Positions 1 to 5,968 of a stretch of 5,968 nucleotides of DNA are shown one piece after another. The DNA is from Verrucomicrobiota bacterium. Its GTDB lineage: Bacteria > Verrucomicrobiota > Verrucomicrobiia > Limisphaerales > UBA9464. Each line of letters starts with the position of its first letter. Position 1 is the stretch's first letter. The translations under genes were made by a program, and so were the position numbers. Below the pieces are notes generated by a model. That model saw only the letters and a program-made list of their open reading frames with translations. It ran no database searches and had not been told where the DNA came from. The stretch covers positions 1 to 5,968 of the forward strand of contig JAFLEG010000300.1 in assembly GCA_017302195.1 (NCBI GenBank), written 5' to 3'.

Positions 1-1314
1 GCCGCCACGGACCTCCGGGTCAAGGTGCTTGTACCCGTCTGCGCCATCTCGCACACCCATCAGGGAAACTGCCCCTGCGAGAACGCGCCCGGACTGCGCA
101 TCAGCGGCGACAATGTCGAGTTTGCCGCAGCGGTGGCCCCGCGGCCACAACTGCTGGTCGGAGCGACGGGGGACTGGACCCGCACCACCGGCACCCTGGA
201 GGGGCCGGAGATCAGCCGGATTTACGGCCTGATGAACGCCTCCAACCGCTTCCGGGCGCTCTGCCTGGAGGCGCCGCACAACGACAATCTTGCCTCCCGG
301 ACGCTGTCCGCCGGCTGGATCGCCCGCTGGATGCTCAACCGGCCGGAAACCGCGGAGGTGCCGGATGCCCCGGATGCCACCCCTCCGGAGGCCCTGCTGC
401 GGGTGTATCCGGACAATCTCCCGCCCCCCGGCGCCCTGGAGGAATCCCAGTTCATTCAGCAATGGATTCGGCGGAGGCAGTCGGAGTTTGCCGGCGCCCT
501 GCCCACCAACCGCGCGGCATTCACCAATCACCTGCGCACCTGGGTCCCCCACTGGGCCCGCGTCCTGGCCATCGAAAGCGCCGACCGGCCGGCGCTGCGC
601 ATCGAGGGCGCGATCGGCCGGACCGGACGGGGCGATCGGATCGAACGTCGGCTGCTGCTGCCCCAGGGAGATCAGTTTCGCGCCGCTGTGGTCCTGGTCC
701 ACCCCGAGGGTCGGGCCGCGATCGGACCCCGGGGAGAACGGGCTGCATTGGCGGCCCGCCTGCTGGAAGCCCAGATTCCCGTGATGGCATTTGATGCCTT
801 TCAGACGGGCCCGGCCAAGGATCCCACGTTGCCGCACTACACCCCCCTGGCGCCCCTGTTCACCGCCTACCACCGGACCCTGCTGCAGGAACGCGTCCAG
901 GACATCCTGAACGCGGTCGCCTACGTCCGCCAGGTCGTGCGTCCGCGCCGGGTCATCCTGGTGGGGGATGGCGCGGCCGGCCTCTGGACACTGCTGGCGG
1001 CCCGGTCGGCGGACGCCGTGGTGGCCGATGCGGGAGGCCTGGATCCCGAGGACGACCGGCAACTGCTGGGGGCGGAGACATTCGTTCCCGGGATCCGGCT
1101 GATCGGCGGACCGGATGGCGCGGCATCACTGGCGGCGCCGCGACCGCTGTGGATCCATGACACCGAATCCCGGTTTCGCACCGGCATCACGGAGAAGGTG
1201 TATTCGGCAGCGGAAGCCTCCGATCAGCTAAACGTGACGCCGGGCGCGGCATCAGAATCCGCCCTGTTCCAGTGGATCCTGGCCCGCGCCCGCCCGGATG
1301 CAGCACGGCAATGA
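1..1314 (+). CDS. Alpha/beta-hydrolase (acetyl xylan esterase-like) with two tandem hydrolase domains, 5' end missing
   Basis: Partial gene: the frame is open from base 1 to the TGA at 1312-1314 (437 residues seen; numbers count from base 1). A GTG at 25 is internal, because the in-frame residues before it (AATDLRVK) continue the family pattern. Residues 1-110 are the C-terminal half of an alpha/beta-hydrolase domain of the type annotated as acetyl xylan esterase or 'alpha/beta hydrolase family'. Visible are a CPCENAPGLR segment (C24, C26), APRP at 46-49, the likely acid in GDWT (D58) and the likely catalytic His in APHN (H93). The nucleophile Ser (GxSxG) should lie only a few residues upstream of the window. 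After a linker (about 110-200), a second hydrolase-like domain follows (about 200-430) with its own APRP (379-382). Its nucleophile elbow reads GDGAAG (322-327), so the Ser is replaced by Gly, and no His follows HDTE (386-389). No signal peptide can be judged. The substrate is unknown; a carbohydrate or acyl ester is likely from family. Confidence 0.85.
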   Translation, partial: AATDLRVKVLVPVCAISHTHQGNCPCENAPGLRISGDNVEFAAAVAPRPQLLVGATGDWTRTTGTLEGPEISRIYGLMNASNRFRALCLEAPHNDNLASRTLSAGWIARWMLNRPETAEVPDAPDATPPEALLRVYPDNLPPPGALEESQFIQQWIRRRQSEFAGALPTNRAAFTNHLRTWVPHWARVLAIESADRPALRIEGAIGRTGRGDRIERRLLLPQGDQFRAAVVLVHPEGRAAIGPRGERAALAARLLEAQIPVMAFDAFQTGPAKDPTLPHYTPLAPLFTAYHRTLLQERVQDILNAVAYVRQVVRPRRVILVGDGAAGLWTLLAARSADAVVADAGGLDPEDDRQLLGAETFVPGIRLIGGPDGAASLAAPRPLWIHDTESRFRTGITEKVYSAAEASDQLNVTPGAASESALFQWILARARPDAARQ

Positions 1315-1394
1315 CCTCGAAAATGCCACCTACTGACCGTTGCGCTTCCTCTTTTGGATTGTTGCTTCGGCGGGTTTTGCGGCAAGAATCCTGC
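1315..1394 (+). promoter_or_regulatory. Putative leader region before the dehydrogenase gene
   Basis: This 80-base stretch is clearly less GC-rich than the flanking genes. Read in the frame of the downstream gene it has roughly half G/C at third positions, against a large majority inside both neighbours, so it looks untranslated. A TTGTTG (1359-1364) and an AAGAAT (1384-1389) stand 19 bases apart and faintly resemble a sigma-70 promoter, but the second is too close to the ATG at 1395 to be convincing. No good Shine-Dalgarno sequence precedes 1395. The stretch may only be a spacer within an operon. Confidence 0.3.
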
Positions 1395-4331
1395 ATGGTT
1401 GTGCGTTGGACTGCCATTAGCCTGCTGCTGGCCGCCCTGATTTCCCCTGCCCTGTCCCCGGCGACGGCACAACGGTACATCGCCAATCCCCCGGTGCTGC
1501 CGTCGGTGCCCCCGCCGTCGGAGTACGCGGTGGTCAACGCCTTTCCCGGACTCCGCTTTCCGGCAAGCACCGACCTGATCGTGGGCATGGCCGTGCCGCC
1601 GGGGAGGACCAACGAAATCTATCTGACGGGTCAGCGGGGGCTGATCCTGGTGATCTCCAATCTGGTCACGCCGACCCGGAGCGTGTTCCTGGACCTCTCG
1701 CCGGTCACGTTCTCCCCCAACGGCGGTGAATCGGGATTGGTCGGCCTGGCATTTCATCCCAACTACGCCCAAAACCGGCAGTTCTATGTGTACTACTCCC
1801 GGACAAACCGGGAGCAGGAAAAAACCTTCATCACGTTGTCCCGGTTCCTCGCCGACCCGACCAATCCGTATCGCGCCCTCCCGGGCTCCGAGCAGATCCT
1901 CCTCCAGCAGCACGACCGGGACTTCATCCATCAGGGCGGAGACATCCAGTTTGGGCCTGACGGTTACCTCTACGTGCCCATCGGCGACGAAGGCAACCAG
2001 AACGACCCCTACAAATCCTCCCAGCGCATTGATGAGGGCTACTTCTCAGCGATCCTGAGGCTGGATGTGGACGGCCGGCCCGGAAGTCTGGTGCCCAATC
2101 CGCATCCCAACCTGGGATCGGGCTACTGGATTCCGCCCGACAATCCGTACATCGGCGCCACCAGCTTCAACGGCAAGGCCGTGGATCCCGCCAAGGTGCG
2201 CACCGAGTTCTGGGCGGTGGGCACCCGCAACCCCCATCGGATGTCCTTCGACCCGGCCACGGGCCAGGCCTACTTTGGCGATGTCGGCGGCGTGCGTCGG
2301 GAGGAGGTCAACCGCGTGGCCAAGGGCGCCAATTATGGCTGGGCGCATTATGAAGGCACCCTGTTGAACCCCCACGCACACATCGGTGCGCCACCCACGG
2401 GATTCACCTACACCCCGCCGCTCTATCAGTACTCGCGCTCGGGCGGAAACCCCAACCTCCAGGGCAGCGCCGTGATCGGCGGCCTCGTGTACCGGGGCAC
2501 CAACTACCCGGCCCTCGCCGGCAAGTATCTGTTTGGCGATTACATTTCCGCCCACCTCTGGGCGATGACCTTCCAGGCCTCCGGTCCCCCAACGGTGACC
2601 AAGATCGTGACGGCCGACGTCGGCCCGACGGGGTTTGGAATTCATCCCGCCACCGGGGAACTGTTGCTCATCCAGCGGATTGGCGAGCGGGTGTCCAAGC
2701 TGGTCCGCCGCACCACGTCGGGTCCGGCCCTCCCCAACACCCTCAGCCAGATTGGTGTCTTCTCCGACCTCGGCAGCCTCACGCCGCGGGCGGAGGTGGC
2801 GCCCTATGAGGTCGCCGCCCCGTTCTGGTCAGACAATGCCATCAAGCGCCGCTGGTTCTTCTTCCAGGATGCCACCTCCAAGGTGCGCCGAAGCGCCTCC
2901 GACCAGTGGACCTTCCCCACCGGGATGGTCTGGGTGAAGCATTTCGACATCGAGACCGTGCGCGGCAATCCGGCCACCCGGCGCCGGCTCGAGACGCGGT
3001 TCCTGGTGAAGACCACCAATGCCGCCTATGGCATCACCTACCGCTGGCGGCCCGATGGCTCGGATGCAGACCTCGTTGCCGATGAGGGGGACGACGAGGA
3101 GCTCCTGATTGATGACGGAGGCACGGTGCGGTCGCAGTTGTGGCACTATCCCAGCCGGTCGGAGTGCATGGTCTGCCACAACGCGGGCGCCGGCTTCGTT
3201 CTGGGATTCAGCACCCGGCAGCTCAACCGCGAGGTCACCCGGCAGGGCACCGCGATCAACCAGTTGATTCACATCGGCAATCTCGGAGCGCTGGATCCGG
3301 TGATCACCAATCCTGCCTCGCTCCCCCGCCTTGCCGCGGTGGATGACGCCTCGGCGCCGCTGGAACACCGGTTCAAGTCCTATCTGGACGCCAACTGCGC
3401 CTACTGCCACATGCCCGGCAACATCGGCCGCGGCACCTGGGATGCGCGCTTCTCGGTGCCGCTGGGCGCCTCGGGGATCATCAATGGCCCGGTGACCGAC
3501 GACCTGGGCATCGCCAACGCGCGCGTCTTCAAGCCCGGGGACCTTGCCGGCTCGATCATGTACCAGCGGGTGGCGGAGCTCGGCCTGTATCACATGCCCC
3601 CGCTGGGCACCGATGTGCTCAACCAGGCGGGCATGGATCTGATCCGCAACTTCTCCCTGAACGGCACCTACGTGGTTTCCCGGCAGATCTTTTACAATGG
3701 ATCGGACTTCGACGGCCGGGACATCGCGGCCAACTCCCAGGACGACCGCGCGATCGCGCTCGGCAAGCAGGTCCTGTTTCCGGGAGGCCGCGCGACCATT
3801 GACCATGTCTCCACCTACAGCCGCGGACTCAACGGGGTGCTGGTGGACATCTGGAAGCTGCCGGCCGATCCGACCACAGCCGACATCCGGGTCCGGGTGG
3901 GCAATGACAGCAACCCGGCGGGCTGGGCAGCCGGACCCGCCCCTGCCGCCATCGCCATCCGCCGGGGTGCGGGCGTCAGCGGATCGGACCGCGTCACCCT
4001 CGTCTGGCCCGATGGAATCCTCGCCCGGCGGTGGGTGGAGGTCAGCATCCTGCCTTCGGCACGCACCGGTCTCTGGACCGCGGACACTTTCTATGTGGGC
4101 GCGGCCCCGGGCGACACGGCCGACTCCACCACGGCGGCAGGCGTGGACACTGCGGACATGATGCGGGTCCGCGCCAATCCCCGCAGCCTGCTGAATCCGG
4201 CCACCATCACCTCGCCGTTCGACCTCAACCGCGACCGCCGGGTGGATTCCCTGGATCTGAACGTGATCCGGATGAACGAAACCCAGGGCACGTCCGTGTT
4301 GCCGATGATTGACCTCACCGTGGCACCCTGA
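1395..4331 (+). CDS. Secreted PQQ-type sugar dehydrogenase fused to a diheme cytochrome c region and a dockerin-like C-terminal module
   Basis: The 978-residue product has four parts. (a) Signal peptide 1-25: MVVR, a hydrophobic core, then ATA|Q, which is why I chose the ATG at 1395; in-frame starts at 1311 and 1323 would add 28 or 24 residues of atypical codon use. (b) A glucose/sorbosone dehydrogenase six-bladed propeller, about 40-437. H179, D198 (in IGDEG) and R278-N279 (in GTRNPH) match His144, Asp163 and Arg228-Asn229 of soluble PQQ glucose dehydrogenase, and the H-to-D spacing of 19 is identical. Glu112 replaces Gln76, and no clear Lys377 equivalent is seen around FGDY (380-383), so PQQ use is likely but unproven. 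(c) A cytochrome region, about 450-745, with CMVCH (591-595) and CAYCH (668-672), and Met734 in HMPPLG as a possible axial ligand. (d) A C-terminal module, 766-978, ending in a dockerin-like pair; the second loop has Asp943, Asn945, Asp947, Asp951 and Asp954. Likely role: extracytoplasmic oxidation of a sugar or polyol, with electrons passed to covalent hemes in the same chain. The substrate is unknown. Confidence 0.9.
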   Translation: MVVRWTAISLLLAALISPALSPATAQRYIANPPVLPSVPPPSEYAVVNAFPGLRFPASTDLIVGMAVPPGRTNEIYLTGQRGLILVISNLVTPTRSVFLDLSPVTFSPNGGESGLVGLAFHPNYAQNRQFYVYYSRTNREQEKTFITLSRFLADPTNPYRALPGSEQILLQQHDRDFIHQGGDIQFGPDGYLYVPIGDEGNQNDPYKSSQRIDEGYFSAILRLDVDGRPGSLVPNPHPNLGSGYWIPPDNPYIGATSFNGKAVDPAKVRTEFWAVGTRNPHRMSFDPATGQAYFGDVGGVRREEVNRVAKGANYGWAHYEGTLLNPHAHIGAPPTGFTYTPPLYQYSRSGGNPNLQGSAVIGGLVYRGTNYPALAGKYLFGDYISAHLWAMTFQASGPPTVTKIVTADVGPTGFGIHPATGELLLIQRIGERVSKLVRRTTSGPALPNTLSQIGVFSDLGSLTPRAEVAPYEVAAPFWSDNAIKRRWFFFQDATSKVRRSASDQWTFPTGMVWVKHFDIETVRGNPATRRRLETRFLVKTTNAAYGITYRWRPDGSDADLVADEGDDEELLIDDGGTVRSQLWHYPSRSECMVCHNAGAGFVLGFSTRQLNREVTRQGTAINQLIHIGNLGALDPVITNPASLPRLAAVDDASAPLEHRFKSYLDANCAYCHMPGNIGRGTWDARFSVPLGASGIINGPVTDDLGIANARVFKPGDLAGSIMYQRVAELGLYHMPPLGTDVLNQAGMDLIRNFSLNGTYVVSRQIFYNGSDFDGRDIAANSQDDRAIALGKQVLFPGGRATIDHVSTYSRGLNGVLVDIWKLPADPTTADIRVRVGNDSNPAGWAAGPAPAAIAIRRGAGVSGSDRVTLVWPDGILARRWVEVSILPSARTGLWTADTFYVGAAPGDTADSTTAAGVDTADMMRVRANPRSLLNPATITSPFDLNRDRRVDSLDLNVIRMNETQGTSVLPMIDLTVAP
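4147..4298 (+). other. Dockerin-like repeat pair at the C-terminus of the dehydrogenase fusion
   Basis: Approximate extent of the paired helix-loop motif inside the fusion protein. The first copy (about residues 918-935, DTADMMRVRANPRSLLNP) keeps the helix and the 'R.NPRSLLNP' connector, but its upstream loop (GDTADSTTAAGVD) is a poor calcium site. The second copy (943-956) fits DxNxDxxxDxxD, with Arg in place of the usual Gly at loop position 6. Known dockerins bind cohesins, but in planctomycete and verrucomicrobial proteins similar C-terminal pairs occur without a recognised scaffold. The partner is therefore unknown, and surface retention is only a possibility. Confidence 0.6.
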
Positions 4332-4338
4332 CCGCGCG

Positions 4339-4356
4339 CCGGGGAGGTTTCCCCGG
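4339..4356 (+). terminator. GC-rich hairpin just after the dehydrogenase stop codon
   Basis: A perfect 7-bp stem, CCGGGGA/TCCCCGG, closes a GGTT loop and begins 8 bases after the TGA at 4329-4331. Its position and strength fit a 3'-end or processing hairpin. There is no T-run after it (ACTCCACTCCCC follows), so it does not look like a classical intrinsic terminator, and read-through into the protease gene is possible. Confidence 0.35.
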
Positions 4357-4375
4357 ACTCCACTCCCCTGCTTGC

Positions 4376-4393
4376 CGGCCTTCGGGGAGGCCG
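4376..4393 (+). other. Second hairpin in the leader of the protease gene
   Basis: A 6-bp stem, CGGCCT/AGGCCG, encloses a TCGGGG loop and ends 12 bases before the ATG at 4406. It contains the purine-rich GGGGAGG (4384-4390), which could be a ribosome-binding site but ends 15 bases from the start, farther than usual. The closer AGG at 4395-4397 is spaced more normally. Whether the hairpin affects translation cannot be told from sequence alone. Confidence 0.25.
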
Positions 4394-4405
4394 TAGGCTG
4401 CGCCA

Positions 4406-5893
4406 ATGCACACCCCTGGATGTTCCCCGCTGCTTCGCGCCCTGGTCGCCGGCGCCTCTTTGGTCCTGGCCTGCCCGGGCACTGCCGAACCGGTCCGGCC
4501 ATTGGACCTCGCGCGCCAGTTGAACGAGGCCTTCGTTGCCGTCGCCGAGACGGTGTCACCGGCCGTGGTGGTGATTGACGTGGCCCAGAAGGGACCGGAT
4601 GCCGGCGCGGTCAACATGCACCCGTGGTTTGATCTCCTCCCCGAGGCGTGGAAGGAACAGTTCCGGCGCCAGCAGGAGGAACGCGGTCCGGGAAGACGCA
4701 CCGACCCGGAAACCGGTCCCGACTTCGGCGGCCACGGTTCTGGAATGATCCTCAGCAGCGAGGGCGACGTGCTCACCAATCATCACGTGGTGGAGGGCGC
4801 CGAGAAGATCCGGGTGCGGCTGCGCGACGGCCGGCAGTTTGAAGCGACCGTGCGGGGCACGGATCCGGACTCGGACCTCGCGGTGCTCCGCATCCAGGAG
4901 CCGCCAAAGCACCTGCCGGTGGTGGCCTTCGGTGACTCCGACAAGGTCCGGGTCGGTGAATTCGCGATCGCCATCGGCGCCCCGTACCAACTGGAGTACA
5001 GCATCAGCTTCGGCCACATCAGCGCCAAGGGCCGCAGCGACATCATCGGCGGGCTCTTTGACCAGGCATTTCTCCAGACCGACGCCAACATTAATCCCGG
5101 CAATTCCGGCGGCCCGCTGGTGGACATCGAGGGCCGCGTGATCGGGGTCAACTCCATGATCCGGGGACTCAACTCGGGCATCGGCTTTGCCATCCCCTCC
5201 AACCTGGCCCGCGAAATCGCCACGCGGCTGATGGAAGATGGGCGCTTCGTGCGATCCTGGCTGGGACTCACCATCGGCGCCCTGCGGGACGACGAACGCG
5301 TCCGCCGCCGCGTCCCGGATCTGGAGCAGGGCGTGGTCGTGGGAGCCATCGCGCCCGACGGGCCCGCCAGCCGCTCGGAACCCCGGCTGGAAGGGGGCGA
5401 TGTCATCACCGCCGTGGACGGGCATGCGGTCTCCAACCCGAACGAACTGCGCGCCCAGATCTCCCGAAAGCGCCCCGGCACCCCGGTGACCCTCGACGTC
5501 CGACGCGATGCCCAGTCCCTCCAGATCCGCGTCGAACCCGCCCCCCTGCCCGCCATGGAGGAGCGCTGGGCGATGATGCGGGGCCGGGGCGGGAGCAGCC
5601 GGGAGTCCGACCCGCTGCACGGGCTGCGGGTCGAACCCCTCGACGCCGATGCCGCCCGGGCCTCGGCGGTGGAGGGGGGCGTGGTGGTTTCCGGTGTCGC
5701 CCCGGAAAGCCTGGCGGCAGAGCAGGAATTCCAGCCCGGCGACATCATCACCGAAATCAACCACGCCCCGGTGGAATCGCTGTCCCAGTTCCAGTCACTG
5801 CTGCGCGAGGCACGGCTCTCCAAGGGCATCCTGTTCCAGGTCCGGCGGGACGGACAGGACACCTTCAAGGTGCTCAAGCCCCGCGGGAAATAG
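4406..5893 (+). CDS. HtrA/Deg-family periplasmic serine protease with two PDZ domains
   Basis: The 495-residue product is a trypsin-fold envelope protease/chaperone of the DegP/DegQ type (family S1C), which degrades misfolded exported proteins. The triad is intact: His127 in TNHHVV, Asp157 in DSDLAV and Ser234 in GNSGGP. Spacings of 30 and 77 residues are close to E. coli DegP (30 and 75). PDZ1 covers about 284-376, beginning SWLGLTIG, and PDZ2 about 404-495, with the chain stopping right after it; E. coli DegP is 474 residues. The N-terminus carries an export signal with only one Arg (R11). Cleavage could follow TA27, or VLAC (20-23) could act as a weak lipobox and make it a lipoprotein. An insert of about 48 residues rich in charged and Gly/Pro residues (63-110) precedes the protease core, at the place of the DegP LA loop. 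The ATG at 4406 is preferred because the signal peptide begins there. It lies 74 bases after the dehydrogenase stop on the same strand. The family is secure; DegP versus DegQ or another paralogue cannot be decided. Confidence 0.96.
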   Translation: MHTPGCSPLLRALVAGASLVLACPGTAEPVRPLDLARQLNEAFVAVAETVSPAVVVIDVAQKGPDAGAVNMHPWFDLLPEAWKEQFRRQQEERGPGRRTDPETGPDFGGHGSGMILSSEGDVLTNHHVVEGAEKIRVRLRDGRQFEATVRGTDPDSDLAVLRIQEPPKHLPVVAFGDSDKVRVGEFAIAIGAPYQLEYSISFGHISAKGRSDIIGGLFDQAFLQTDANINPGNSGGPLVDIEGRVIGVNSMIRGLNSGIGFAIPSNLAREIATRLMEDGRFVRSWLGLTIGALRDDERVRRRVPDLEQGVVVGAIAPDGPASRSEPRLEGGDVITAVDGHAVSNPNELRAQISRKRPGTPVTLDVRRDAQSLQIRVEPAPLPAMEERWAMMRGRGGSSRESDPLHGLRVEPLDADAARASAVEGGVVVSGVAPESLAAEQEFQPGDIITEINHAPVESLSQFQSLLREARLSKGILFQVRRDGQDTFKVLKPRGK

Positions 5894-5901
5894 CGCAGGG
5901 T

Positions 5902-5968
5902 TCAGAAGCGCAGCCGCCCGGTGCGCCCACCCGCCAGCACCTGTCGGGACGGTGGTTTGACCCGCGAT
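5902..5968 (-). CDS. 3' end of a possible convergent gene, product unknown
   Basis: On the minus strand a frame is open from the window edge to a TGA (complement of 5902-5904), giving 21 residues that end in VLAGGRTGRLRF. Third codon positions are about 80% G/C (17 of 21), like the real genes here, and the end would lie 8 bases from the protease stop, a normal convergent layout. A terminal Phe preceded by Leu two residues earlier is compatible with an outer-membrane beta-barrel end signal, but 21 residues cannot support a family call. The alternative is that this is plain intergenic sequence. Confidence 0.35.
   Translation of the reverse strand, partial: SRVKPPSRQVLAGGRTGRLRF

Noticed and set aside
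25..27. GTG at 25 as the start of the hydrolase gene
   Set aside because: The frame is open to the window edge, and the residues before it (AATDLRVK) match the family context between the nucleophile and the next strand, so the gene starts upstream.
1272..1310. GTG at 1272 as the start of the dehydrogenase gene
   Set aside because: It would overlap the esterase gene by 43 bases and put 41 extra residues ahead of a complete signal peptide.
1354..1389. Sigma-70-like promoter (TTGGAT or TTGTTG with AAGAAT)
   Set aside because: Spacings of 24 and 19 bases, a weak -10 match and almost no room for a leader before the ATG at 1395 make this no better than chance; it is kept only as a remark on the leader region.
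1224..1931. Minus-strand open frame across the junction of genes 1 and 2
   Set aside because: It overlaps coding sequence of both plus-strand genes and includes the AT-richer leader; there is no motif or start context to support it.
2829..4559. Long minus-strand open frame (576 codons) antisense to the dehydrogenase gene
   Set aside because: It spans the 3' half of a convincing plus-strand gene, the intergenic gap and the start of the next gene. High third-position G/C leaves the antisense frame free of stops; the translation is rich in Arg, Gly, Val and His, with no recognisable motif.
4556..5764. Minus-strand open frame (402 codons) antisense to the HtrA gene
   Set aside because: It is fully covered by the protease gene, whose triad and PDZ domains are clear; the antisense translation has no domain signal and is explained by base composition.
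1..5968. RNA genes, CRISPR array, insertion sequence, defence or other novel mobile system
   Set aside because: I found no tRNA or rRNA-like segments, no regularly spaced repeats, no transposase and no flanking inverted repeats; the window is nearly filled by three ordinary protein genes with uniform codon use.

Overview
The window is GC-rich (roughly two thirds G+C by eye) with a strong G/C preference at third codon positions. It reads as chromosomal DNA of a free-living, polymer-degrading bacterium. Gene content points to the Planctomycetota/Verrucomicrobiota group, most likely Verrucomicrobiota. The strongest clue is the C-terminal module of the central gene, which carries a 'FYNGSDFDG... 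YSRGLNGVLVDI' section followed by a dockerin-like repeat pair. I know that arrangement from secreted proteins of those phyla. This is a family-level inference, not a taxonomic proof.

Three genes lie head to tail on the plus strand. (1) Positions 1-1314 hold the 3' part of a large alpha/beta-hydrolase (acetyl-xylan-esterase-like). The window opens just after the place where the nucleophile of its first domain should be, and the gene carries a second hydrolase-like domain that looks catalytically dead. (2) Positions 1395-4331 encode a secreted, multi-domain redox protein: signal peptide, glucose/sorbosone-dehydrogenase beta-propeller, a region with two c-type heme motifs (CMVCH and CAYCH), and a C-terminal module ending in a dockerin-like calcium loop. 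(3) Positions 4406-5893 encode an exported HtrA/Deg-type serine protease with an intact His-Asp-Ser triad and two PDZ domains. The last ~70 bases probably hold the 3' end of a convergent minus-strand gene.

The two gaps between plus-strand genes are short. The first (1315-1394) is markedly poorer in G/C than its surroundings and is best read as a leader before the redox gene, although an ATGA overlap start at 1311 is a real alternative. The second (4332-4405) contains two GC-rich hairpins that share an 8-base repeat.

A functional reading, by inference, is that the first two genes act on carbohydrates: deacylation of a polysaccharide or ester, and oxidation of a sugar with electrons passed to fused hemes. 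HtrA is a general envelope quality-control protease that may simply be adjacent. I saw no RNA genes, mobile elements, CRISPR arrays or large repeats. The domain families are known; the most interesting point is how the dehydrogenase, diheme and dockerin-like parts are combined in one chain.
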